In this document: one piece after another, positions 50,814 to 61,135 of the stretch
How positions within the stretch are numbered: position 1 is the first letter of the stretch
How the letters are laid out: the number at the start of each line of letters is the position of its first letter
Source of the DNA: Anniella stebbinsi
Taxonomy: Eukaryota > Chordata > Lepidosauria > Squamata > Anniellidae
NCBI GenBank assembly: GCA_029215795.1
Contig: JARDYH010000006.1
Location: 28,535,501-28,599,500, forward strand
Direction of reading: 5' to 3'
DNA length: 64,000 nucleotides
Translations under genes and position numbers: made by a program
Notes under the pieces: generated by a model
Told to the model about the DNA's origin: nothing
What the model saw: only the letters and a program-made list of their open reading frames with translations
Databases searched by the model: none

Positions 50814-53721
50814 TTGTTGACTTGCCAGGCCCTACTCCACCACAGCAATTCTGAAAGAGCACAAGAGCTGTATCATGAGTGCCATGTGTCCCTGATAATG
50901 AAGAGTTATCCTGGAAATCAAAATTATCAAGAGAACACTAGCGCTAGCCTTTTCAGTCATAGTTTCATATTTTTCATTTTGCCAAACTTGAAAAGAGAAG
51001 AACCCATTCAATATGATTGCATATATCAATAAATGTTTGGACACCATTTTTAATAATGGTGGAAGGACTGCCTTTCCATCAAAATCAATGCCATGTTGAC
51101 CTCCTTAACCCAAAAAACCTATAGTTTAAAGCCAAAATCACATTTGTATGTTGATTTGTCAAGTAAAATGAGAAAATGAGACATTTCAGCACCATTTTGG
51201 AAAATGGTGGAAGGAGTACTCTGACAATTAAAATAACATATTCTTTGAACTCCTTGACTCTGAAAACTTATAATTTGATACCAAACACAAGATAGTTATT
51301 ACTGTGGTTGATGAAAGCTAGCAACCTAAAGAAAATTGTCCGCCAGTTTGAAAATAGCGCCTAAAAATGTTTTGCACAAAATCAGACTGTCTATCCAAAT
51401 TATTATGTTAATCCAATACCTCAAGATCACATATCAGCAGAGAAAATCTCTGGACCTCAAAATTTTTACTGGGGTATATTATGGAGACTGGATTAAACCA
51501 TGCACATGTCTTCCCTCCTCCCTGGCCCTTTAATGCAGGGAAGAAGTATTGTATAAATGGGGCGCTACCATGTATATTTAAAAATAGGTTCTCTCTGAAC
51601 CTGCAGTCTATTTCTCTTCCAAATTCAGATGCTTGTAGGGATAGGGAGATTAAATAATGATACTGCTCATGAAAGAAGCAGGCAGAAGCAGGCAGAAGCA
51701 GCAAAGTCTGAGATTTCTGCTTGTAAAGTAACAAGTGAGCAGGACCTGTGTGAGAAAATAGGTAGTAGAGTTGCCCAACTGATTATGTAGGTTTGTGGGC
51801 TGGCTTCCTTCCTGAATGAATGAATGTGTATTTAAGGCATTTGGGTATATTTTTCTTTTGCATGTGATAGCTGAAGTTTCTTGAATTTCTTCTAAATTAT
51901 ATACTTTGAGCAAATGGAGAAAACTGATCTTGCATTTTGATCTGAACTAAAGATGAAGGAGGTCACCTTCAGTTAGTTAATCCCATAGAAGAAAACTGCA
52001 TTTACTTAACATTTCCAAATGTGAGGAAAGCAAAATATCAATTTTATGAAGTGGAGATATTGACTATTTCTACACATAATGTTGTTGGGTTTGTTTAATA
52101 TGTGATAGATGTCTAAGATGATAATATCTTCATATGCTGACCCACTTCCATCAAACCTATTTTATTTTATTTTTGTTTGTGTGTAGGATAGGGGAGCGTG
52201 ACATGATCGGAAAGTTTGATTCTAAGTAGTTTAGGCCTGAATCACAACAATGGTTTTCTATCCCACTACAGCAGGTGTGGGCAACAAAATTCAGCAGCAA
52301 ATCACTAAGTAGCACTATAGATTGCTACAGTGGTTACAATTAGGTTGTTTGTGATTGAAATTCAACCCTTTTGGCACTCTGTAGTAGTTACAAACAAGCT
52401 AAATTTGACCATTTGGGCACTCCATATTTGAGAGGGGATGGTGGGGAGATAGGGGCCATATGAAGGGCTAACATTGGGTCAATCGCTGCTGTTTTCAATT
52501 GTCACCTGGTAGCATCTGCTCTAGATGGAATGACTAGCACAACGGGAAAGTAGCACTTTCTAGCACAATTCAAGAAATTACCTGAAACTCCTGCTTCAAG
52601 AATGGGACAAGTCAGCAGGTCATTCCTGCTAGCACAATATGTTTAGAACTGGCACTTGCCAGCACCAGATACTTCCCACTGCACATACCTTGTATAAATG
52701 CACATATCAATGCATCTTGCATTTTGCAGCCATTTGGCCTCATTTTTTAGAATCACTTTTTCCGTGTATAGGAAAATATCCTGCCAACTGAGGAGAACAC
52801 TTCATGCAATTGATGAAGTGACCTCTAGCCCACAAAAATGTATGCCACAAATAATACGTTAGTCTTCAAAATGCCACAAAAATCTTGCTGTTTTTGCTGC
52901 AACAGAGAAATTTGGCTGCAACTCTGGAATTCTATTAATTTGTTTCTCCAGTCTGAGTGAAATACCTCTTTAAGAAAGCATCCTTACTTTATGGTCAGCA
53001 TAGCCTTCTTTCATGGAATTCCCAGCAAGATGAGACCCTGTTGATCCCAGCATAAGAAGCAAGTTGCTAGAAAGGAGACTCAAGGCCACTGCAAAAATGC
53101 AGGAAATCATGTGCATGATAATAATGCACATTGATTTGTCATAGATGTTCACAATTAATTACAAGTTTGTCATACATGATTATTTATAAGTGGCATGCAG
53201 TTCATGAGAGCATTCTGTGTACAAATGTTGTTATGTTTGAAATAGTCTCAAAGAACTGCCAAAGAAAAAGAGGAAACGGGAAACATTCAATTAATAATGA
53301 GAAGATGGTTAGAAAATACAATAAATTAAAAAAGGCTAATTTAACAAATGGCCTATCCCTTAACTCTGTCTGCTTCATCCACATTAATTTCAAGCTACAT
53401 GACAATCTATTTCATTTCAATTACCCATCCCATAGACTTTTAGGCTTATAATTTAATTCAAATTAATAATATTTTAAGGGGTGGTTGGATAGCTTCACAA
53501 AGGTGCTTGTTTTCACATAGAAAAAGAACAGAGGGGTGTTCCTCCCTAAACAATCAGAAACTGTCAGCTTTCTTTATTTAAGCATGACCTCACTGAAAAT
53601 ATGATGGTAATGAACATAGCTACCATGGTGTATCATATACATAAAGCTTGCAAAAAGGACTGATTAAAAGTATAGTCTGACTTTAATAAATTCATTTGGA
53701 ATGTATTGTATATTTAGTCAT
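50814..53721. other. Intron sequence with old repeats
   Basis: No gene supported. 51673-51701 has 10-bp repeats (GCAGGCAGAA). 52268-52440 starts with a hAT-end-like CAGGTGTGGGCAACA and shares words with 37130-37240. The rest is AT-rich. Confidence 0.45.
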
Positions 53722-54484
53722 TGTTGCGGGAATATTTCAGGTATGATCATAACAATAGCTAGTGATAACAACATTTAAATGATTGAGAAACTAATATTGA
53801 TTTCATGCTTCTAATAAAACCATGTATCTGTTCTCCTGTAAGATAGAACCAGCAATGTACTAGCTAGATGTGTTAAGCCCTCACCATAATGAACTTTGGT
53901 CCACTAGCAACTATATGCATTCTGTATTGTTTTAGTTTATCTTGACCTCCATCATTCATATGTGGCGCCTTTCTCTGTTTTGACTTAGAGACAAAGTTAC
54001 ATCATTCTTCTGTGCTACCCTGTATTATTGTAAACTTTCCCCTGGTACAAAGGTGATTCTGTACAAAAGGCTAGATATGCTAATTCTGATGTTTCCAGTT
54101 TCCTATATAAGAGTGATACCCTATATACTTAATTCAGTCAGAGGTCTATCTCTGGCTCCGTCAGCTGATGTGTCTTCTTCAATAAACCTATCTTTAAGAA
54201 ACCAATACGTGAGTATCTTTGGTCTCCACTGTAACTGAGTATAGTTGCTTGCATGAATATAACTCCTTTGAAGTTATTGGGAGGGATGTCACTGATCTAT
54301 GGGAGGTCCCTTCCCCATCTTAAGGTTATTCATCCCTAGTCTACATTTAGGCCAGTTACTGTATCAAAGCATTATAAAGAATTAGAGTAAAGATCTTTCT
54401 CATAAGGGATCTGTGACAATAAATGACCCCTTTCTCATAAGAGGGAGTCATAGGCCTCCCTGGGGGACTCAAATTCCTGCCACA
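53722..54484 (+). mobile_element. Solo LTR of an endogenous retrovirus-like element (763 bp)
   Basis: It begins TGTTGCGGG and ends CCTGCCACA (TG...CA with imperfectly inverted ends). The flanking bases are GTCAT at 53717-53721 and GTCAT at 54485-54489, a 5-bp target duplication. Inside are a TATA-like CCTATATAAGAG near 54102 and an AATAAA polyadenylation signal near 54180, in the order expected for U3-R-U5 on the + strand. No internal retroviral genes are present, so it results from LTR-LTR recombination. The family is not identified. It ends 39 bp before the Ngaro-like element. Confidence 0.85.
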
Positions 54485-54523
54485 GTCATGCATATAAAAA
54501 TTAACAAAACGTTGAAAGAAGAA

Positions 54524-54705
54524 GGGCTCCCTTTCCGTGCCCGGCTTGCCTGGACACAGGAGGGAGATTGCGGGGTGGGGGTGGAGACGAAGGAGAGTGG
54601 GAGCCTCCTATTGGCAGGCTCCCAGTGGGTCACTGCGGCTGGGAGGGGGCTGTGAGCATTTAAGGGACTCACCCCTCTCAGCGGCCTCTCTTCTTCTCCG
54701 CGGCT
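54524..54705 (+). repeat. Ngaro D split repeat A1
   Basis: Runs from GGGCTCCCTTTCCGTGCCCG to CTCTTCTTCTCCGCGGCT and matches 60770-60954 with few differences. Confidence 0.92.
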
Positions 54706-55147
54706 ATCCCGTCTTCTGTGCGCCCGAGACTCCGAGTGAGCAAAGTGGGGAGCGGGAGGATGGCGCGCGCGGCGGCGAAGCTCGTAGGAGCCGTCCAGGC
54801 AGTGCTCTAGGGCTCTTCTGGGCCCTGATCAGCAGGGCGGCAGCAGGCCGGACACGGAGGCATTCGGGGCTGCTGTGGCGGAGGCGCAGCGGTGCGCCAT
54901 TGACGAGCGGTGGTGGAGCGAGCAGACAGCGAAGGAGGAGGCACACGGGCCTGTCAGGGCCTCAGGTTTTGGGGCCAAACACCCCCCCCCCAGAGCGGGA
55001 AGAACCTTGTGGGGTCGGTCTGGGACAGAACATGGGTGGCGGAGAGCGGAGTGGGTCCTCCCCCCCTTTTTGGGCGAAGATACCCCCTGAAAGTGTAGGG
55101 CAGGCGAGCTGCGGGCTGAAGGGTGCCCCCCCGATTTTCCTGGGGAA

Positions 55148-55185
55148 GAGCAGTTGCTCACTCCACAAGGAGTGAGCAACTGCTC
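55148..55185. repeat. Perfect hairpin, 17-bp stem, 4-base loop
   Basis: GAGCAGTTGCTCACTCC, loop ACAA, then GGAGTGAGCAACTGCTC. The stem is exact. Confidence 0.95.
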
Positions 55186-55267
55186 GGGATACCAGAAGCC
55201 CCGGGGTAAAATCCCCGGCTACTATTGGGGAGGAGCTGCACCGCTTGTGTATTCAGTGGGGCCTTCA

Positions 55268-55436
55268 CTTTGTTGCTGGGCAGATTTTGCCGAGCCATTG
55301 CTGTTGCTAGGCAGAATTTTGCAGAGCCAATTTTGCGGGGCAGATTTCACAGAGCCAATTCTGTTACCGGACAGATTTGCGGAGCCACCTTTGTTGCTAG
55401 GCAGGGTTTTGCAGAGCCAATTCTGTTGCCGGGTGG
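55268..55436 (+). repeat. Degenerate tandem repeats with X-box-like words
   Basis: Units of the form TTTGTTGCTAGGCAGATTTT followed by GCAGAGCCAATTC recur at about 55268, 55300, 55333, 55360 and 55392 with substitutions (GTTACCGGACAG, TTTGCGGGGCAG). GTTGCTAGGCA resembles the RFX-protein X-box; an intact-looking version GTTGCTAGGCAA lies at about 55492. Confidence 0.65.
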
Positions 55437-55649
55437 AAAACCCCATGGCAGCCTTCAGGCACATTACATCCTGGGTTGCTTGCCAATCCCCTGTTGCTAG
55501 GCAAATGTCTGGCGGCTTCCAAGCAGTAGATACAATTCCGAAGGGGAGGGGGGAAGAGGCAAACCTCTTCACGGACACAGTTGCTTCTCTCCTGCAGCTT
55601 CCAGGCAGAGAGTGCCGCTTTTCTTTGTCACTTAGGAATAGCCAATGCT

Positions 55650-57241
55650 ATGGCTCCTAAGAAGGGCATTGGAGGCAAGAAGGGGAAGGGAAGAGCCCCC
55701 CGGCCCCCAGCCAAGCGTGCTTTCCCCTTGGAGATGGATCTTGCTGAGGAGGAAGAAAACCCCAACATGTTGGCGATCCTTTCCAGACTGACAGCAGTCG
55801 AAAGGGAAAGGGGGATCGCCCCACCGCTAGTTTCCACTCCTGTTGGGAGGGGAGCGGTAGGGGGTACGAGGTTGACCAGGGCTCAGGCGCAGGATCAAAT
55901 GTTGTCCTCTTTTGCAGCCAGGCTGGATGCTATTGAAACGACATCCAGTCCTCTTACCTCAAATACCGTAGCCGGGTCACCTTCCAGTCTGATTTGTAGG
56001 GACAACGAAGCCGTTTCAGTGGCGAGCCAAGCTTCATCGGCGACGACCGTCGGCTTAGGGTCACATCCCCCAAGCGGAGAGCACAGTGGGACACGTGGGT
56101 CTGGTGAGTCACTGAGTACTGCACCACAGTTACATACGCATACAATGGCACCTTTTCCCCCTTGGGCATGGCCCCCTTGGTTCTCTAGTTTCGGATGGCC
56201 TGTCCTGGGTCTAGCCAGTGAACGCGACAGGCAATCAGCCACTGTACGGGACCCAGGGCATGGTGGGGACGTTGGCCTCGTCGGTGGGATCGACGATCCA
56301 AACCGCAGTCTCGCCCCCGACAGGGATCCCTGCCCCTGCCCCTCAGCAGGATAGTAGCACAGGAGAAGGGCCTATTGCCATCCCGCAGGCCACTCCGGCA
56401 GCTGCTGTTTGCGCTGCCGTGTGGCAAGGTCCAGCCGGTATCAAGGCATCCGGGAGGACGGACGCGCAGCCGGGTGCTAAGGACCCCTATGCGGGGGCAG
56501 CAAGGGATGCAATCCCTACAGCTAGCACGGCGGCACCATTAGGCTATCACCTTTTGCCATCCACAAGGGAAAAGATTGTAAAAGGTGATTATGTTGATGT
56601 TTTTTCCTTGCTCTTTCGGGAACCCGAAGACAAGGAAAAGGACAAATTGGCAGGTAAGGAGTTCGAAAGAATGAAAAAGAAGAAGGTAGTCAGGACCTGG
56701 TCCAACTGGCCCCCCGGCTTCTTGATTTATATGGGGGTGCTGCAGCAGCAATTTCCCAAACGCGGCTGCATCCTCACAAAATACCTGGACATGATTTAGC
56801 GTGCCTTTTTGGAGTACGAGGGCGGAGCCTGGCTCGCGTATGATGAGTCATTCCGTCGTAGGGCCACCTTTGATCATTCCTTGGCATGGGAATGCAAAGG
56901 ACAATGATCTCTGGCTGCAATTTATGATGCCAGCACGGCCCGGAGTGGGGGAAAGGGCGGATAGCGGACATCTGCTAGCTAAACATCAACCCGCCTCCAC
57001 TTCCACGGGGAGTGCGGGGCAGGGGGTTCAACCCCGCCTGCCTTGCTGGGAGTACAGTGCGAGGGGCAACTGTACTAGGTCTGTGTGCAGATATTGCCAC
57101 GAATGCCCACTCTGCAATGGCCAACACCCAGCCTCTAGTTGCTTCAGAACTAGAGGAGGGCGTGGGAAGGGACGAGACCCACAAGCAGGCAGGAAGCCAG
57201 GAGGGCAGCAGCCGCCTCCCAAAGGACCCCAGCCCTCTTAA
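55650..57241 (+). pseudogene. Ngaro D gag-like protein (ORF1), frameshifted
   Basis: The ATG at 55650 begins MAPKKGIGGKKGKGRAP, a basic N-terminus, followed by an acidic and low-complexity part. A frame change lies near 56200-56220. The next frame holds a conserved Ngaro gag block: TREKIVKGDYVDVFSLLF, RTWSNWPPGFLIYMGVL, then, after a TAG at 56797, RAFLEYEGGAWLAYDESFRR. Another frame change near 56895 leads to the 3' part with a CCCH-type zinc finger (C-x8-C-x4-C-x3-H, from CWEYSARGNC) followed by CPLCNGQHPASSC. The protein should bind and package element RNA. Two shifts and one stop make it inactive. The last 125 bp overlap pol. Confidence 0.82.
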
Positions 57242-58841
57242 GCTGGGGACGCTGAAGCGACTTTTGGCGCTCTACCCGAAGCGCCAAGACGCAACCTACT
57301 TAGAGTTAGGTTTTTGGGAAGGCTTTCGTATTCCTTTTATGGGGACGCGACAAGCCTCTTTTGCGAGGAATCAGAAATCGATTAGCCTCATGGAACCATT
57401 GGTGCGGGACAAAATACAAAAAGAGGTGGACGCAGGAAGGGTGCTTGGCCCCTTTGTTTCCCCTCCTATTCCCAATTTAAGGGTCTCTCCATTGGGAATC
57501 GTGCCCAAAAAGACGCCCAGGGAATTCAGGTTGATACACAACCTGTCATTCCCAAGAGGTGAATCTGTAAACGATTCCATTCCAGATCACCTTTGTTCAG
57601 TACGTTATGCATCTTTCGACACAGCTGTATCAATGGTGCGCAGGTGCGGCCCGGGGGCATGGATGGGGAAATGCGACATCAAGTCCGCTTTTCACATCTT
57701 ACCCATCAACCCTGATGATTTTGAGTTATTAGGGTTTTGTTTTGACGGATACTTCTACGTGGATAGGGTGCTCCCGATGGGATGCGCTATATCCTGCGCC
57801 ATGTTCGAGGCCTTCAGCTCCTTCTTGGAATGGGCCCTCCGGAAGAAGGCGGGGTCTCAGAACTGCATTCATTACCTGGATGACTTCCTGTTTGTGGGCC
57901 CATGTGACACCACGCAGTGCGCATACTTAATGAGAATGTTTCAGGATTTGTCAGAGGAGCTGGGGGTCCCACTGGCGCAGAAAAAGACGGAAGATCCAGT
58001 GAATAATATCAAATTCTTGGGCATTCAGTTGGATTCCGTACAACAATGTTGTCGTCTTCCCATGGACAAGATTATTGCGTTGCGGAGCAAGTTGCTTGCG
58101 ATTATTGACGCCCCGAAGGTAACGTTGGCTCAGCTGCAGTCAACCCTGGGTTCCCTCAATTTCGCATGTAGGGTCGTGGCCCCCAGTCGAGCATTTCTTA
58201 GACGCCTATGCGACGCCATGAAGGGCTTGAGGCTTCCACACCACAGGATGCGGGTTACAAGGGCAATTAGGGAGGACCTAGTCATGTGGCTTAGTTTCCT
58301 GGAGGAATACAACGGTGTTTCCTTCTGGAGACAAAATCTCCTACTTGAGGCGGAGATGCAAGTCCAGTCAGATGCGTCCGGAGCTTTGGGCTTTGGTATC
58401 ATCTGGCAGGATCGCTGGTGCTCCGAGCGCTGGCCCAATGACTGGCTCTCCACTGATATCAGCAGAGACCTCATGTTTTTGGATTTTTTTCCAATATACG
58501 TGGCGATGCATCTGTGGGTCACTGAGATGCGCAACTCAGTGGTGCACTTCTGGTGCGATAATTTGGCTACAGTGCAGGTGATTAATACCTTGTCCTCCAG
58601 GAGCCACAGGGTCATGACATTGGTTCGGGCCTTTACTTTACATTGCCTGCGTAACAACATATTATTCAGAGCCTGGCACGTTCCAGGCCTTGAAAATCCC
58701 ATAGCTGATGCTCTATCGCGTCAGCAGGTTCAGAGGTTCCGGGAACTCGCGCCTTGGGCACGACCAATTCCGGAGGCGATGCCATCAACCCTTTGGGAAA
58801 TTGGCAGGAGGAAGTGGAGCGGGCAACGTGGCAATCGCTAG
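57117..58841 (+). CDS. Ngaro D pol: reverse transcriptase and RNase H, open frame
   Basis: The frame is open from before 57012; the first ATG is at 57117 (MANTQPLVASELEEG). RT motifs in order: VSPLGIVPKKTPREFRLIHN, WMGKCDIKSAFHILPI, DRVLPMGCAISC, the active site YLDDF at 57873-57887 and NNIKFLGIQLD. RNase H follows with QSDASGALGFG (Asp at 58371), FLDFFPIYVAMHLW, HFWCDNLATVQVIN and PGLENPIADALSR. At the second RNase H position, where related elements have a glutamate (LELFPI type), Asp is read here. The frame overlaps gag upstream and the YR frame downstream. There is no stop or shift through about 575 codons, so this is the best preserved gene of the element. Confidence 0.92.
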   Translation: MANTQPLVASELEEGVGRDETHKQAGSQEGSSRLPKDPSPLKLGTLKRLLALYPKRQDATYLELGFWEGFRIPFMGTRQASFARNQKSISLMEPLVRDKIQKEVDAGRVLGPFVSPPIPNLRVSPLGIVPKKTPREFRLIHNLSFPRGESVNDSIPDHLCSVRYASFDTAVSMVRRCGPGAWMGKCDIKSAFHILPINPDDFELLGFCFDGYFYVDRVLPMGCAISCAMFEAFSSFLEWALRKKAGSQNCIHYLDDFLFVGPCDTTQCAYLMRMFQDLSEELGVPLAQKKTEDPVNNIKFLGIQLDSVQQCCRLPMDKIIALRSKLLAIIDAPKVTLAQLQSTLGSLNFACRVVAPSRAFLRRLCDAMKGLRLPHHRMRVTRAIREDLVMWLSFLEEYNGVSFWRQNLLLEAEMQVQSDASGALGFGIIWQDRWCSERWPNDWLSTDISRDLMFLDFFPIYVAMHLWVTEMRNSVVHFWCDNLATVQVINTLSSRSHRVMTLVRAFTLHCLRNNILFRAWHVPGLENPIADALSRQQVQRFRELAPWARPIPEAMPSTLWEIGRRKWSGQRGNR

Positions 58842-59694
58842 TGCCTAGCACACGTCGTGCTTACTCTAGGGCAGGTAGGGGATTCTTGTCCTTCCAATCC
58901 CAAATGCAGCTGCAGCAGTTGTGCCAATACCAGTGGAGCACCTGCTGCAGTTTTGCGTGGCTTCTCGGCGGAGAGGCCTATCAGCGGGCTCCATCGGGGG
59001 AAAAGTGGCTGCCTTTTCCTTCCTGTCCAAAATACGGGGCGTAGACGACAATACAACCGATTTCCGGGTCCGCCGCGTCTTGCGGGGATGGAACAGGGTA
59101 ACCCCTCGCCAGCCAGACTCCCATCAGCCACTATCCCCAGATATTCTCAAGGGGCTGGCAACTCAGTGGCCGTTACTTTGCCATTCATCTTACGAGTCGG
59201 CCCTGTTTCATGCAGCGGCTTTGACAGCATTTTTTGGAACGTTTAGAATATCTGAGGTAGTCGCCCTTTCCAAGAAGGATTCCTCTAAGCGCGCCTTCCT
59301 ATTCTACAACATTCAGGCCTTGCCCACGTGTGTTGCTTTACATCTTAGATATTCTAAGACGGACCAGCACAGTAAGGGAAAGGTGGTCACCTTGTTTCCA
59401 GCGTCAGCGTCTGAGCTGTGCCCGGTCACAGCATAGAATAATTTTATCACGCTACGGGGCAATCGAAGTGGTTATTTGTTCTGTCACCAGGATGCTTCGC
59501 CCTTGATGAAGTATCAGTTCTGGTTCATGGCTAAACAGGCCCTACAGTCTCTGGGACTGGGAGTGCATCAATTCGGTACACATTCTTTCCGGATTGGTGC
59601 GGCATCCACAGCGGCGTCCATAGGTTTGCCCACTGACCAAATTCAGGCAGTGGGCCGGTGGCGGTCCAGAGCATATCAATCATACATCAGATAA
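58754..59694 (+). pseudogene. Ngaro D tyrosine recombinase, one frameshift and one stop
   Basis: The N-terminal domain is seen first (WQSLVPSTRRAYSRAGRGFL). A frame change near 58910-58925 leads to PVEHLLQFCVASRRRGLSAG and the catalytic domain: box-I arginine in FFGTFRISEVVAL (59245-59247), a TAG at 59434-59436, box-II HSFRIGA (59581-59592) and GRWRSRAYQSYIR with the likely nucleophile Tyr at 59683-59685. Overlap with the pol 3' end is about 90 bp. All catalytic residues persist. This YR would integrate the element DNA without a target duplication. Confidence 0.88.
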
Positions 59695-59733
59695 AGTACT
59701 GATACACCGTGGCGTTGTATCCTAACACTCTTC

Positions 59734-60439
59734 ATGTTTATTTTAGATTCTGTGGGCTTCGCCCCGGTGCGTGTGATCATCTGTGGGCGCAGCATGATCT
59801 TATGGGCCGGTCGGAGGGCTTCCAGATCCAGCTTTGGGACACAGCTTGGATTGAGCCGCCACGCCAACATCCAGTGGCTTGGTAAACGCGCCATGCGTTG
59901 GGAGCGCCTCTTGCCCACCTTATTCCAGCAGCGTGAGGCCCTTGTCCCCCCCATAGGTCCTACTCATTCACCTGGGCGGAAATGATTTGGGTTTGCTGAG
60001 AGGCAAAGCCCTCATCATGCAAGCGAGTGCCGATTTCGATACAATTCGGCTGCGTTGGCCCGGCATTGTCATAATTTGGTCTTGCCTGTTACCTCGGCTC
60101 AATTGGAGAGCGGGCACAGACCAAGGGGCCATGGAAAAAGTTAGAAGGAAGGTCAATAATCAAATATTTAAGGATCTAAGTAGACATGGCGATTATAGTA
60201 TTCAACACCCCGCTATTACGTTAGCGCGGAGGGAGCTGTTCAGGCCGGACGGGGTCCATTTGTCGGACCCTGGTAACGATTTATTTCTGACAGATCTGCA
60301 GTTGGGTTTGCGGAATGTTATTAGAGCTAGGTGGGGGGGTGCGACTAATCAAGTGCATTGTCGCTCCCTGTGGCAGGTTTTGCAGACATCCGGAGCGTTT
60401 GTTAGGGTTGGCGACCTTTCACAGGCACTATTGTGGTGA
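59734..60439 (+). pseudogene. Ngaro D SGNH-hydrolase-like protein, one frameshift
   Basis: The ATG at 59734 starts 40 bp after the YR stop. Block I is VRVIICGRSMILWAG with the expected serine at 59791-59793. A change of phase in the C-run at 59945-59952 leads to the second frame with HLGGNDLG (Gly and Asn blocks, 59969-59986) and the C-terminal RPDGVHLSDPGN, giving the Asp-x-x-His pair (Asp 60248, His 60257). These are the four blocks of SGNH (GDSL) esterases. The last 68 bp lie inside repeat B1. Hydrolase-like frames have been reported in some Ngaro and CR1 elements; their role is not known. Apart from one C-run indel the gene looks intact. Confidence 0.85.
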
Positions 60440-60769
60440 TGGGTAATACCTGAGGGCCCTCAGCTGTGAGCTTTACGGCGGCAGCTGGAGGGATAAGGGT
60501 TACCTGTGAGGCTAACCTTTCTCACCCACTCGGAGCTAAACGGCGCGAGAAGGGGTCGACACCGGAAGGTCTCCCTACCCCAAAAGGGGCAAGCCTTGGG
60601 GGTGGCGTTCGGAATCACGCCACCTCTCAGGTGGTGATTGGCTTGCCCATTGTTGAGTGGATGTCCGCATAGGTTTTCCCCATACTGCAGATCTATAATA
60701 AAAGTGGCCCTGTTTTAAAATCCATACTCTTGTCTCGTCTCGCTATTTCACACCCTACACTTTCCGCAA
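60372..60769 (+). repeat. Ngaro D split repeat B1 (with polyadenylation signal)
   Basis: 398 bp from TGGCAGGTTTTGCAGACATC to CTTTCCGCAA. It holds the end of the hydrolase frame, a GGTGGCGT / ACGCCACC hairpin near 60600, and AATAAA at 60697-60702. It matches 61136-61534. Confidence 0.92.
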
Positions 60770-60954
60770 GGGCCCCCTTTCCGCGCCCGGCTTGCCTGGA
60801 TGCAGGAGGGAGATTGCGGGGTGGGGGTGGAGACGAGGGAGAGTGGGAGCCTCTTATTGGCAGGTTCCCAGTGGGTCACTGCGGCTGGGAGGGGGCTGGG
60901 AGCATTTAAGGGACTCACCCCTCTCAGATGCCTCTCTTCTTCTCCTTCACGGCT
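60770..60954 (+). repeat. Ngaro D split repeat A2
   Basis: Starts GGGCCCCCTTTCCGCGCCCG; same as A1 with small differences. Confidence 0.92.
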
Positions 60955-61135
60955 CCCTCCCTCCCTCCCTGTAGGCAGTGTGGGTTCGCTGGTCACTCCC
61001 TAGGAGGGCCAAGTAGGATTTTTTTGCTCATAATCAGCTTTATTATTGCGAGTCTTTTTGCCTACTTCACACTGTAAGACAGGTAAGGAGAAATAATTAG
61101 GTTGATCTGGTTAATAATAATTGGTCACAATTTAA
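60955..61135 (+). other. Spacer between Ngaro A2 and B2
   Basis: About 180 bp with a (CTCC)n start, then unique sequence including ATAATCAGCTTTATTATTGC and GACAGGTAAGGAG. It has no counterpart after A1. It may be a variant of the A repeat end or a foreign insertion. Confidence 0.5.

Larger units (their letters stand above)
54706..55649 (+). other. Ngaro D GC-rich leader with hairpin and tandem repeats
   Basis: A long non-coding 5' region between A1 and gag. It holds a perfect 17-bp hairpin (55148-55185) and about five degenerate copies of a 30-45 bp unit containing GTTGCTAGGCAG and GCAGAGCCAATT (55268-55436), with a further GTTGCTAGGCAAAT near 55492. Open frames here overlap in all phases because of base composition and show no domain. 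Confidence 0.7.

Noticed and set aside
54537..55180. Several 60-210 codon frames on both strands in the Ngaro leader
   Set aside because: High GC content keeps all phases open; they overlap each other and repeat A1, and no domain is seen.
59694..59746. Intron between Ngaro YR and hydrolase
   Set aside because: CCTAAC and a pyrimidine-rich stretch ending TTTTAG at 59741-59746 look like an acceptor, but no credible donor that would remove the YR stop could be found.
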